Part shown: one piece after another, positions 44,580 through 53,051 of the stretch | How positions within the stretch are numbered: the stretch's first letter is position 1 | Layout of the letters: each line of letters opens with the position of its first letter | NCBI RefSeq assembly: GCF_003574445.1 | Contig: NZ_KZ984565.1 | Span: 62,001 to 126,000, forward strand | Length of the DNA stretch: 64,000 nucleotides | Direction of reading: 5' to 3' | Source: Streptomyces sp. YIM 130001 | GTDB taxonomy: Bacteria; Actinomycetota; Actinomycetes; Streptomycetales; Streptomycetaceae | Program-made: the position numbers and the translations under genes | The notes under the pieces: model-generated | Seen by the model: the letters and a program-made list of their open reading frames with translations, nothing else | The model's database searches: none | What the model was told of the DNA's origin: nothing

Positions 44580-46127
44580 TCAGGAGAACCGGGCGCGCAG
44601 CTCGTACTTCAGGACCTTCCGGAGTGCCTCGTTCCGGGGTAGCGCCGGGATCACCTCGAGCCGTTCCGGAAGCTTGTGCACGGACAGGCCCTGCTCCCGC
44701 AGGTACGTCGCCACTCCGGCGAGCGTCAACGCCGCGGCCCCGTCCGGCTGTTCCACCACCGCGCAGACCCGCTCCCCGCGCTCCGCGTCCGGAAGCCCGA
44801 TCACCGCCGCGTCCCCGACGTCCGGATGCTCGTGCAGCAGGTCCTCGATCTCCTTCGCGGAGATGTTCTCGCCCTTGCGGATGATGACGTCCTTGAGGCG
44901 CCCGGTCAGGACCAGGTGCCCGGTCGGGGTGAGATGCCCGAGGTCGCCCGTGATCAGGAAGCCGTCCGCGTCGAAGGCCTCCGCGGACTGCACGGGGTCG
45001 AGATACCCCTGGCAGACGGCCTCGCCCCGCAGCCGTACCTCGCCGTCCGTGTCCGGCGGGAGCGCGGAGCCGTCGGGGCCGGTGATGCGTATCTCCATGC
45101 CGTCCGGCGGCCGGCCCTCCGTGGTGGCGAGGTTGTCGACCGTGTCGTCGGGGGCGCCCATCGTGATCATGGGGACTTCGGTCATGCCGTATCCGTGCGT
45201 GAGCTGGACGCCCATCTCCCGTACGACGGCGTGGTAGATCTCCGGCGGTTTCGGCGCTCCGCCGCCCGCGAGCAGGCGCAGCGAAGGGATCACCGGGGTG
45301 TCCGGATCCTTCCGCTGCTCGGCGAGGAACATCGAGTAGAACGCCGTGGAGCCGCCCGCGACCGTCGCCCCGTGGCGTCGGTACCCCGCCAGCGCACCGG
45401 GCATCGCGAACTTCTCGAAGAGGATGGCAGGGAAGCCGTAGAGCAGCAGCATCACGGTGTAGTCGGGGCCCGCGATATGGGCGAACGGGAAGGCCATCGA
45501 GCCGACGTCGGACGCCGAAAGGTGCAGCGCGTGGGCCAGGCAGGAGCCGCCCGCGATCAGTGAACGGTCGGTGTGCAGCACGCCTTTGGGCGCCGAAGTG
45601 GTGCCGGAGGTCCAGTAGATCCAGCGCACCGCCGTACCGTCCTCGGGTGGCGGCGGCAGTACGGCGGGGTCGCCGTCGGGCAGCGTGGTGTAGCCGTCGA
45701 AGATGCCGCGCGCGCCCAGGCGTTCGGCCATACCGGTGTGGTCGAAGCCGCGCCAGACGCCCGGTGACGCGAAGTGCTCGGCCTTCGACTCCCGCAGCGC
45801 GAAACCGACTTCGCGGTCCCGGTAGAACGGGATCAGGGGGGTCTGCACGGCGCCGATCCGCGCCAGCGCCATGGACAGCAGCACGGTCTCGATACGGGTC
45901 GGCAGCTGCCAGGCCACCACGGTGCCGGGGCGGATGCCGCGGTCGTGCAGGCCGGCCGCCACTCGCTCGGAGCGGTCCCGCAGGTGCCCGAAGGTGAGCG
46001 TGCGGTCCGCCGCCGGGTCGTCCTCGGCCTGGATGAGGACCGGGTCGTCGGGAGTGAGTGCGGCACGCTGGGCGACCAGGTCCCAGAGGGTGGGTGCGCT
46101 GCCGAGTCGATACGCGGTGCCGGTCAT
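44580..46127 (-). CDS. AMP-forming acyl-CoA synthetase
   Basis: 515 aa, ATG at 46125-46127 behind AAAGGAGG. Adenylation motifs: WIYWTSGTTSAPKGVLHTDRS, HGYGMTEVPMITMG, GDLGHLTPTGHLVLTGRLKDVIIRKGENISAKEIE and a C-terminal PRNEALRKVLKYELR carrying the catalytic lysine region. Similar to cyclohexanecarboxylate- or medium-chain acyl-CoA ligases. Divergent from an amidohydrolase that begins a catabolic operon with paired acyl-CoA dehydrogenases, so it probably activates the starting acid of that pathway. A perfect operator palindrome lies 28 bp before its start. Confidence 0.9.
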   Translation of the reverse strand: MTGTAYRLGSAPTLWDLVAQRAALTPDDPVLIQAEDDPAADRTLTFGHLRDRSERVAAGLHDRGIRPGTVVAWQLPTRIETVLLSMALARIGAVQTPLIPFYRDREVGFALRESKAEHFASPGVWRGFDHTGMAERLGARGIFDGYTTLPDGDPAVLPPPPEDGTAVRWIYWTSGTTSAPKGVLHTDRSLIAGGSCLAHALHLSASDVGSMAFPFAHIAGPDYTVMLLLYGFPAILFEKFAMPGALAGYRRHGATVAGGSTAFYSMFLAEQRKDPDTPVIPSLRLLAGGGAPKPPEIYHAVVREMGVQLTHGYGMTEVPMITMGAPDDTVDNLATTEGRPPDGMEIRITGPDGSALPPDTDGEVRLRGEAVCQGYLDPVQSAEAFDADGFLITGDLGHLTPTGHLVLTGRLKDVIIRKGENISAKEIEDLLHEHPDVGDAAVIGLPDAERGERVCAVVEQPDGAAALTLAGVATYLREQGLSVHKLPERLEVIPALPRNEALRKVLKYELRARFS

Positions 46128-46154
46128 CGCGAACCTCCTTTACTCCCCGGGTAA

Positions 46155-46169
46155 CTGACGAAGCGTCAG
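46155..46169. promoter_or_regulatory. Operator CTGACG-N3-CGTCAG (site 1, perfect)
   Basis: Perfect 6-3-6 palindrome CTGACGAAGCGTCAG just upstream of the ligase start, in the divergent ligase/amidohydrolase region. Related sites are at 46233 and 51978. Confidence 0.65.
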
Positions 46170-46232
46170 ATCGTGTCGAGAGCGTAGGGCGCCGCGCCTT
46201 GTCGGTCCAGAGGTCGGGGGCTAGCCTGCTTT

Positions 46233-46247
46233 CTGACGACCCATCAG
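46233..46247. promoter_or_regulatory. Operator CTGACG-N3-CATCAG (site 2)
   Basis: Same 6-3-6 architecture with one mismatch, on the amidohydrolase side of the divergent region. Confidence 0.5.
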
Positions 46248-46336
46248 GTAAGGCGAGCCTCAGCACCGGTCCACCGGGCCGGAACGCGTCGCGCGCCGCA
46301 CCGCCGGACACGGCACCGTCAGGTGAGGGGACCCCC

Positions 46337-47545
46337 ATGGAACTGCCTCGGATCATCAGCGTCGACGACCACGTGATCGAGCCCGCACACCTCTTCGACA
46401 CCTGGCTGCCGAAGAAGTACCGCGACCGCGGACCGAAGCCGCTGACCGCCGGCATCGGCGAACTCGAGTACACCGGCGGCAAGTACGTCATCACCATGGA
46501 CCCGGACGGTCCGCCCACCGACTGGTGGATCTACGAAGACCTCAGGTTCCCGTACAAGCGGAACATCGCGGCCGTCGGCTTCGACCGCGACGACATGACC
46601 CTCGAAGGCATCACGAGGGCCGAGATGCGCCCCGGCTGCTGGGACCCGGCCGAACGCCTCAAGGACATGGACCTCAACCACGTCGAGGCGTCCCTCTGCT
46701 TCCCCACCTTCCCGCGATTCTGCGGGCAGACCTTCGCCGAGGCACACGACAAGGAGGTCGCCCTCGCCTGCGTGCGCGCGTACAACGACTGGATGGTCGA
46801 GGAGTGGTGCGGCGGCAGCGGCGGCCGGCTCATCCCGCTCTGCATCATCCCCCTCTGGGACATCGACCTCGCCGTCGCGGAGATCAAGCGGAATGCGGCA
46901 CGGGGTGTGCGGGCGGTCACCTTCTCGGAGATCCCGACCTATCTCGGCCTGCCGTCCATCCACTCCGGGTACTGGGACCCGTTCTTCGCCGTCTGCCAGG
47001 AGACCGGGACGGTCGTCAACATGCACATCGGCTCCAGCTCCCAGATGCCGGCCGCATCCCCCGACGCACCCCCCGCCGTCCAGGCCTCGCTGTCCTTCAA
47101 CAACGCCATGGCCTCGATGATGGACTTCCTCTTCAGCGGTGTCCTGGTCAAGTTCCCGCAGCTCAAACTCGCTTACAGCGAGGGCCAGATGGGCTGGATC
47201 CCGTACGCCCTGGAACGCGCCGACGACGTGTGGGAGGAGCACCGCGCCTGGGGCGGCGTCCGCGATCTGATCCCCGAGCCGCCGTCGACGTACTACTACC
47301 GGCAGATGTTCTGCTGCTTCTTCCGGGACAAGCACGGGGTCGCGTCCCTCGACGTCGTCGGCCGCGACAACGCCGTCTTCGAGACCGACTACCCGCACGT
47401 CGACTCGACCTTCCCGCACACCAAGGAGGTCGCCCTCGACCACGTCAAGGGCCTCGACGACGAGACGGTCTACAAGCTGATGCGCGGCAACGCCATCCGC
47501 ATGCTCGACCTCGACTTCGACCGCGACCGCGGCGCCGCGAAGTAG
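46337..47545 (+). CDS. Amidohydrolase-2 family metal-dependent hydrolase/decarboxylase
   Basis: 402 aa from the ATG at 46337. TIM-barrel amidohydrolase_2 (PF04909-type) motifs: IISVDDHVIEPAHLF (metal-ligand region), ASLCFPTFPRFCGQTF, VVNMHIGSSSQMP, KLAYSEGQMGWIPYALERAD and late ETDYPHVDSTFP (Asp ligand). Family members hydrolyse or decarboxylate ring or enol intermediates. First gene of an operon with two acyl-CoA dehydrogenase subunits 13 bp downstream, so it probably acts on a CoA-linked or ring-opened intermediate. Confidence 0.88.
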   Translation: MELPRIISVDDHVIEPAHLFDTWLPKKYRDRGPKPLTAGIGELEYTGGKYVITMDPDGPPTDWWIYEDLRFPYKRNIAAVGFDRDDMTLEGITRAEMRPGCWDPAERLKDMDLNHVEASLCFPTFPRFCGQTFAEAHDKEVALACVRAYNDWMVEEWCGGSGGRLIPLCIIPLWDIDLAVAEIKRNAARGVRAVTFSEIPTYLGLPSIHSGYWDPFFAVCQETGTVVNMHIGSSSQMPAASPDAPPAVQASLSFNNAMASMMDFLFSGVLVKFPQLKLAYSEGQMGWIPYALERADDVWEEHRAWGGVRDLIPEPPSTYYYRQMFCCFFRDKHGVASLDVVGRDNAVFETDYPHVDSTFPHTKEVALDHVKGLDDETVYKLMRGNAIRMLDLDFDRDRGAAK

Positions 47546-47558
47546 CCGGGCGGCCCGC

Positions 47559-48713
47559 GTGGACCTCGACCACAGCGAGGAAGACGAGGAGTTCCGGGCA
47601 CGGCTGCGGGAATGGCTGGGCAAGGTTCTGCCCGCCCTCCCGCCCAAGCCGGACCCCACCGACTGGCCCGGCCGCCGCACCTACGACCTCGGCTGGCAGC
47701 GGACGCTGTACGACGCCGGATACGCGGGCCTGCACTGGCCGGTGGACGCCGGCGGCCGCGGCGCCACCCCCACCCAGCACCTCATCTACCTGGAGGAGAC
47801 CGAACGCGCGGGCGCGCCCTACGTGGGCGCCAACTTCGTCGGCCTGCTGCACGCCGGACCCACGATCGCCGCCGAGGGCACCGAGGAACAGCGCCGCCGC
47901 TGGCTGCCGCCCGTGCTGCGCGGCGACGAAGTCTGGTGCCAGGGCTTCAGCGAACCGGACGCCGGCTCCGACCTGGCCTCCCTGCGCACCCGCGCGATAC
48001 GCGACGGCGACCACTACGTCGTCTCCGGCTCCAAGATCTGGACCTCGCACGCCGAGGTCGCCGACTGGTGCGAACTCCTCGTCCGCACCGACCCGTCCGC
48101 CCCCAAGCACCGCGGCATCAGCTGGCTCGCCATGCCCATGGACACCCCCGGAATCACGGTGCGCCCACTGCGCACCCTCGCCGGGTCCACCGAATTCGCC
48201 GAAGTCTTCCTCGACGACGTACGCATCCCGGTGGCGAACCGCGTCGGCGAGGAGAACGACGGCTGGCGCGTCACCATGGTCACCCTCTCCTTCGAACGCG
48301 GCACCGCCTTCGTCGGCGAGGTCGTCGCCTGTCGCCGCACCCTCGGCCGGCTCGCGGCGCGCGCACGGGAGAACGGACGCTGGGACGACGCGGTCCTGCG
48401 CCGCCGCCTCGGGAGACTGAGTGCCGAGTTCACCGCCCTGTGGCGCCTCACCCAGTGGAACGTCTCGGAGGCCCAGGCCACCGGCGGCGTCCCCGGCACC
48501 GGCGGCTCGGTCTTCAAGCTCCGCTACTCCCACGCCCGCCAGGAACTCTTCGACACCGCTGCCGAAGTACTGGGCCCCGACGCCCTCGACCTCGACGAGG
48601 AGTGGACCCTCGACCGGCTCAGCTCGCTGTCGTACACCATCGCCGCCGGCACCTCGCAGATCCAGCAGAACATCGTCGCCGAGCGGGTGCTCGGACTGCC
48701 GAAGGGACGGTGA
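47559..48713 (+). CDS. Acyl-CoA dehydrogenase, large subunit
   Basis: 384 aa from a GTG. Full three-domain acyl-CoA dehydrogenase: YAGLHWPVDAGGRGATPTQ, QGFSEPDAGSDLASLRT (flavin/substrate motif), WTSHAEVADWCELLVRT, and C-terminal LSSLSYTIAAGTSQIQQNIV. The gene end overlaps the next dehydrogenase start by GTGA, indicating stoichiometric synthesis. Probably the FAD-binding, catalytic half of a heteromeric enzyme like the FadE pairs that act on steroid or bulky side-chain CoA esters (inference). Confidence 0.9.
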   Translation: MDLDHSEEDEEFRARLREWLGKVLPALPPKPDPTDWPGRRTYDLGWQRTLYDAGYAGLHWPVDAGGRGATPTQHLIYLEETERAGAPYVGANFVGLLHAGPTIAAEGTEEQRRRWLPPVLRGDEVWCQGFSEPDAGSDLASLRTRAIRDGDHYVVSGSKIWTSHAEVADWCELLVRTDPSAPKHRGISWLAMPMDTPGITVRPLRTLAGSTEFAEVFLDDVRIPVANRVGEENDGWRVTMVTLSFERGTAFVGEVVACRRTLGRLAARARENGRWDDAVLRRRLGRLSAEFTALWRLTQWNVSEAQATGGVPGTGGSVFKLRYSHARQELFDTAAEVLGPDALDLDEEWTLDRLSSLSYTIAAGTSQIQQNIVAERVLGLPKGR

Positions 48714-49618
48714 CGGACGTGCACTTCCAACTCACCGACGACCAGCGGGCCCTGCGCACCGGGGTGCGGCAGCTGCTCGAGGGCAGGTTCGGGCGGGAAG
48801 CGCTGCGGGCCGCCGTGGACGGGGCCGAGCGGCAGGGCGCCCCCGCACTCGACCGGGAGCTGTGGCGGGAGCTCGGCGAGGCCGGGTTCTTCGCGCTACG
48901 CCTGCCCGAGGAGGCGGGCGGGGTCGGGCTCGGTCTCCCGGAGGCCGTACTCGCCTTCGAGGAGGCCGGCCGGGTGCTGCTGCCCGGGCCGCTCGTCACC
49001 ACCGAGCTGGCTGCCGCGACGGTCCCCGGAGCGGCAGCCGGTACGACGGTGGTGACCTGCGCGGACGGCCCCCTGGTGAGCTGGATCGACGCGGCCGACG
49101 TGGCACTCGGCTCGACCGCGGGAGCCCGGGCCGTACGCTCCGTCGATCCGCTGACGCCGCTGCACCGAGTGCCCGCGGCCCCCGGCCGGTCCGCACCGCC
49201 GCAGGGGCTGCGGTCACCGGCCGGGGTACTGCTCACCGCCGCCGAACAACTGGGCAGTGCGGCGCGCACGTGCGAGCTGGCGGTCCAACACGCCCGGCAG
49301 CGCGAGCAGTTCGGCCGCCCCATCGGTTCGTTCCAGGCAGTCAAACACCTGTGTGCCCAGATGCTGGTCCGTACCGAGGTCGCGCGGGCCGCCGTCTACG
49401 CGGCCGCGGTGACCGAGGACCCGCTCGAGGCTTCGGGCGCCCGGCTGCTCGCCGACGAGGCGGCGGTACGCGGTGCGCGGGACTGCCTCCAGGTGTGCGG
49501 CGGCATGGGCTTCACCTGGGAGTCCGACGTCCACCTGCACCTCAAGCGGGCCTGGCTGCGCACGGAACTGGGGCCTTCCTCGGCCGACGCCGAGGAGGCA
49601 CTCGCGTCGGCGCTCTGA
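48710..49618 (+). CDS. Acyl-CoA dehydrogenase, short partner subunit
   Basis: 302 aa from a GTG, about 80 residues shorter than normal. The N-terminal helical domain (TDDQRALRTGVRQLL, LPEEAGGVGLGLPEAV) and C-terminal domain (QHARQREQFGRPIGSFQAVKH, LQVCGGMGFTWESDVHLHL) are present, but the middle beta domain is reduced: no xxxTEPxxGSD motif. Such halves occur as non-catalytic partners in alpha2beta2 dehydrogenases. Translationally coupled to the large subunit. Confidence 0.88.
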   Translation: MTDVHFQLTDDQRALRTGVRQLLEGRFGREALRAAVDGAERQGAPALDRELWRELGEAGFFALRLPEEAGGVGLGLPEAVLAFEEAGRVLLPGPLVTTELAAATVPGAAAGTTVVTCADGPLVSWIDAADVALGSTAGARAVRSVDPLTPLHRVPAAPGRSAPPQGLRSPAGVLLTAAEQLGSAARTCELAVQHARQREQFGRPIGSFQAVKHLCAQMLVRTEVARAAVYAAAVTEDPLEASGARLLADEAAVRGARDCLQVCGGMGFTWESDVHLHLKRAWLRTELGPSSADAEEALASAL

Positions 49619-50083
49619 ACCGTACGGACGCGGCCCCGGTGCGAGACGCCCGGGCTCTGACGCGTACCCGACCCCTACCCCGATGATTACTCAGAGCGAG
49701 ACTTTCGATGGTCGTGCGTTCCGATATCGGGTTGTGTCCTGGAACGCGATCGTCACGGCCCGGAGTCGGGCAACTGCTCCGGTACGCTCCGTGGGGTGCG
49801 ATCGGTGCTGTGGTTGAGCCGGACCGGAGCTGCCCGAGGGGCCGCCCCGAAGCCCCTGCTGCCCGCCGTTCGAGCGGCGATGGCGCCTCGTACGCCCAGG
49901 AGTTCGACACCCCGCGAAGAGCGTCGCACAGTATGCCGCACGCGTACTCCTTCGCGCTGGAATATGCCCGAAGCGCTTGTTGGGGTGACTGTACGTCAAC
50001 CATGCTGTCTCACAGGGGAGTCACGATGCGTGACTCCGAGGAGACACGAGGCGATGTGTCCGCCGGTTCGGATGGTGTGAGCG
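49619..50083 (+). other. Intergenic region before the RsbW-like gene
   Basis: 465 bp. No frame with convincing coding character. A candidate promoter (TTGTTG, 18 bp, CATGCT) is at 49977-50006. Confidence 0.45.
49977..50006 (+). promoter_or_regulatory. Candidate promoter of the RsbW-like gene
   Basis: TTGTTG (49977-49982), 18-bp spacer, CATGCT (50001-50006), 77 bp before the start. The same CATGCT -10 is seen before the catabolic operon at 9.7 kb. Confidence 0.35.
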
Positions 50084-50539
50084 GTGCAGGTGCTTCAAGT
50101 TCAGACCGAGGTCGCGGCAGACCCCGCGGAGGTGGGGCGCGCCAGACGATGGGCGAGGTCCCGGCTCGCCGGGAGCGGCGTGGCAGCCGACGAGCCGCTG
50201 GCGGAGACGCTGGTCCTGATCATCTCGGAACTCGTCACCAACGCCGTGGTGCACACCGGCAGTCCGGCGGTCCTGAGCATCCGGCTCCCCGAGTGTTCCG
50301 GCGCCTGTCCGGGGACGGTGCGCGTCGAGGTCACCGACAGCAGCGCCCGCCCGCCGCGGCCCCGGCACGCGGACGGCGAGGAGACCAACGGCCGCGGTCT
50401 CGAACTGGTCGAGGGCCTCGCCGACCGCTGGGGCTGGCAGCAGGAGAGCGGCGGCAAGCAGATCTGGTGCGAGCTCGACCACTGTGTGGCGGGCGTGGAG
50501 GCCGTGCCTTCCGGCGAGGCGGTCGCGTTTCCCGCCTGA
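50084..50539 (+). CDS. RsbW-like HATPase (anti-sigma kinase type)
   Basis: 151 aa from a GTG. GHKL ATPase motifs: the N box LVLIISELVTNAVVHTGSP (E...N), TVRVEVTDSSARPP (G1-like Asp) and ETNGRGLELVEGLADRWGW (G2-like glycines) and a terminal GGKQIWCEL strand. This is the small stand-alone HATPase_c_2 family of which Streptomyces has dozens; they phosphorylate STAS proteins or bind sigma factors. A link to the STAS protein at 42078 is possible but unproven. Confidence 0.88.
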   Translation: MQVLQVQTEVAADPAEVGRARRWARSRLAGSGVAADEPLAETLVLIISELVTNAVVHTGSPAVLSIRLPECSGACPGTVRVEVTDSSARPPRPRHADGEETNGRGLELVEGLADRWGWQQESGGKQIWCELDHCVAGVEAVPSGEAVAFPA

Positions 50540-50969
50540 ACGGGCGGGCGCGGCAGCGTCGCATCACCGGAGTGGGTGTTGACGCGAGGTGTCCGATTGA
50601 TCACCCTTGTGTCAGCGGAACCGCCGCGAGGGGATGCCGAGGGCGCCGGCTGGACGACTTGGCAAGTGCGGTACGCCACCGGCGACCGGTCCCCTCCAGC
50701 GGGACACGAACGCCGGAGCGGGTGGCGGCGCCGGATGCCGCGCTCGGGGCGCCATCGGTGCGCCGCCGCCCGGCCGTTCGCACGGGGGTCGTTTCGCAAG
50801 GGTTGTTTCGCACGGGAGCCGTTTCGTACGGGCCGCTCTCGTCGGATCCGCCGGCCGGGGACCTCGGCATCGATGCCGACTGCGGGCAGAGCTCTTCCGG
50901 CCCGGGGGGCGAACCGGCCGACTGCTGCAGCGAGTTCGCATCCGTCGAGGGCCTGCGCCCGGGCTTCCG
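50540..50969. other. Intergenic region RsbW-like gene / cyclase
   Basis: 430 bp between convergent genes. Contains degenerate direct repeats of GTTTCGCACGGG at about 50778-50831 (four copies, spaced 14-16 bp). I see no gene with convincing features. Confidence 0.5.
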
Positions 50970-51896
50970 TCAGAGGATGGCGACCGGGGCCACCGGGGTG
51001 CCTGTGCCGCCCACTACGGGCTCGGGCATCGCGGTGAGGAGGAAGGTGTGGCGTGATTCTTGTGCACAGGCTGTGGACAGGGTTTCGAGGTTGAAGTTCT
51101 GGCCCTGGAGCATGCCCATCTCGACGAGGTGGAGGGCGTGGACCGGGAGCCAGAGGTTGTCGATCTCCGGGGGGAAGATCTCGAAGGTGAGGGTGTCGTT
51201 CGCCACGGCGGCGACGTCGCGGGCGTGGAACCACTCCGGAGTGCGTACCGAGAGTCCGGGGGACGGGTAGCCGTAGGCGTGGTGGTCGCCGGCCAGGCTC
51301 ACTCGGAGTTGGCCCGTGCGTACGAGGACGATGTCGCCCGCGCGCACCGTCAGCCGGCCGAACTCCGCCGCCTCGTCGAGGTCTTCGGGGGTCACGGCGT
51401 GGTTGCTCGGCAGTCGTTCGACGCCCTTGGCGCGGGCCACGTCGAGGAGGACGCCGCGCGAGACCAGGTGCGGGATCTTGTCGATGCCGCTGAACTCGGC
51501 GCCGTGGTGTGCGTTGACGGACGAGGCGGGGCGGCCGTTGTAGATCCGGCCCGAGTGTGAGGCGTGGGGCAGGGCGTCCCAGTGGGTGGCGGACTGCAGT
51601 CCCATCGTGACGATGTCGTCGCTGCAGGCCACCGTGTCCGGGCCGAAGATCTCCTGGTTGATCTGCACCATCGCGTGGACGGGATTGATGCGGCCGGGGA
51701 TGACTCCGGTCTGGATGCCGTCCTGGCGCAGCGGGAGGGCGAGCGGGATGCGCCGGCCGGACGTGACGGTCGCGGCGGCGGCGCGGACCACCTCGTCGGT
51801 GATGAGGTTCAGGGTGCCGATCTCGTCGTCGGTGCCCCAACGGCCCCAGTTGTTCACGCGTTCGGCGATGTCGTGGAACTCGGCGGGCAGGGCCAT
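50970..51896 (-). CDS. Cyclase-family metal-dependent hydrolase
   Basis: 308 aa, ATG at 51894-51896. PF04199 cyclase family (kynurenine-formamidase-like): WGTDDEIGTLNLIT at the start, metal-site motif SATHWDALPHASHSG (the His-x-x-Asp...His pattern), and LVRTGQLRVS near the middle. Members hydrolyse amide or lactone bonds in aromatic or cyclic catabolism. Divergent from an SDR gene across a shared operator-like site, so probably part of the same regulon. Confidence 0.85.
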   Translation of the reverse strand: MALPAEFHDIAERVNNWGRWGTDDEIGTLNLITDEVVRAAAATVTSGRRIPLALPLRQDGIQTGVIPGRINPVHAMVQINQEIFGPDTVACSDDIVTMGLQSATHWDALPHASHSGRIYNGRPASSVNAHHGAEFSGIDKIPHLVSRGVLLDVARAKGVERLPSNHAVTPEDLDEAAEFGRLTVRAGDIVLVRTGQLRVSLAGDHHAYGYPSPGLSVRTPEWFHARDVAAVANDTLTFEIFPPEIDNLWLPVHALHLVEMGMLQGQNFNLETLSTACAQESRHTFLLTAMPEPVVGGTGTPVAPVAIL

Positions 51897-51977
51897 GGCG
51901 CGCTCCTCGCTTCGGTCAAGTCGGGGATCGGGTTTGCTCCGCGGCCTTGTGCTCGTACGACCGGTGCCCCATAGAAT

Positions 51978-51992
51978 CTAACGGTCCGTCAG
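51978..51992. promoter_or_regulatory. Operator CTAACG-N3-CGTCAG (site 3)
   Basis: 6-3-6 palindrome with one mismatch, 21 bp before the SDR start and 81 bp before the cyclase start, just after a TAGAAT -10-like hexamer (51972-51977). Same motif as at 46155 and 46233. Confidence 0.6.
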
Positions 51993-52013
51993 AAACCGCG
52001 GGAAGGGGCCGGC

Positions 52014-52925
52014 ATGGGGAACTTCTTGGCAGGCAAGGCAGTCGCCGTCACAGGCGCCGGGCGCGGAATCGGGCGGGCCGTCGCGCTCGCCGCGGCGGCC
52101 GAGGGCGCCAAGGTCGTCGTGAACGACTACGGGGTGCCGGTCGGCGGCGGCGAACCCGCGAGCGAGATCGCCGCATCGGTGGTCAAGGAGATCGAGGCGG
52201 CGGGTGGTGAGGCTGTCGCGGTCGCCGACGACATCTCCACGATGGCCGGCGGACAGCGCATCGTCGACACCGCGCTCGCCCGGTACGGCAGGATCGACGG
52301 AGTCGTCTGCGTCGCCGGGATCCTGCGCGAGCGGATGCTGTTCAACATGTCGGAGGACGAGTGGGACCCCGTGGTCGCCACCCACCTCAAGGGGACGTTC
52401 ACGGTCTTCCGCGCCGCGTCGGCCGTCATGCGCAAGCAGGGCTCCGGCACGCTGATCGGCTTCACCAGCGGCAACCATCAGGGCAGCGTCGCCCAGGCCA
52501 ACTACTCGGCCGCCAAGGGCGGCATCATCTCGCTGGTCCGCAGCGCGGCACTCGGCCTGCACAAGTACGGAGTGACGGCGAACGCCGTCGCGCCCGTGGC
52601 CCGTACCCGGATGTCCGCCGACGTGCCCATGGAACTCAAGGAGATCGGCGAACCCGAGGACGTCGCGGCGCTCGTCACGTACCTGCTCAGCGAGCGGGCG
52701 CGCGCCGAGCGGATCACCGGGCAGGTCTACACGATCGCCGGGCCCAAGATCGCGGTCTGGGCGCAGCCCCGCGAACTGCGCGCGGGTTACGCGGAGGAGC
52801 CCTGGACTCCGGAGCGGATCGCCGACTTCCTGCCCGGCACGGTCGGTACGGACCCGATGCCGCTGCTCGAACAGGTGGCGGCGATGGCGAAGGCGGCGGC
52901 TGCGAAGGCCCGGCCCAACTCTTAG
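52014..52925 (+). CDS. Short-chain dehydrogenase/reductase (MFE-2-like)
   Basis: 303 aa from the ATG at 52014. SDR motifs: AVTGAGRGIGRAVALAAAAEGAKVVVNDYG (TGxxxGIG NAD-binding, with ND for NAD preference), the VCVAGIL segment (NNAG-like), catalytic Ser region TLIGFTSG and NYSAAKGGI (YxxxK). The VVNDYG pattern and a C-terminal extension of about 50 residues recall 3-hydroxyacyl-CoA dehydrogenase modules of MFE-2. Likely oxidises a hydroxyacyl-CoA in the second catabolic island. Confidence 0.88.
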   Translation: MGNFLAGKAVAVTGAGRGIGRAVALAAAAEGAKVVVNDYGVPVGGGEPASEIAASVVKEIEAAGGEAVAVADDISTMAGGQRIVDTALARYGRIDGVVCVAGILRERMLFNMSEDEWDPVVATHLKGTFTVFRAASAVMRKQGSGTLIGFTSGNHQGSVAQANYSAAKGGIISLVRSAALGLHKYGVTANAVAPVARTRMSADVPMELKEIGEPEDVAALVTYLLSERARAERITGQVYTIAGPKIAVWAQPRELRAGYAEEPWTPERIADFLPGTVGTDPMPLLEQVAAMAKAAAAKARPNS

Positions 52926-53051
52926 GCACGACAAGCCGGTTGGGGATTGCGTGAACGGCTTCGGGTGCGTCCGGAGCCGGCGGTGGCCGGTCGTGAGCCG
53001 TCGCCCGGGAGCCGGGCGCGGAGCCGTTGGAGGAGCCGGAGGAGGCGTCCG

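Noticed and set aside
49691..50080. Small frames on both strands in the leader of the RsbW-like gene
   Set aside because: Arg/Ser/Pro-rich, mutually overlapping and without ribosome sites; treated as promoter region.
50601..50870. Possible 89-aa gene on the minus strand in the RsbW-like/cyclase gap
   Set aside because: Its internal repeats come from the degenerate GTTTCGCACGGG DNA repeats; no ribosome site, no domain, no conservation evidence.
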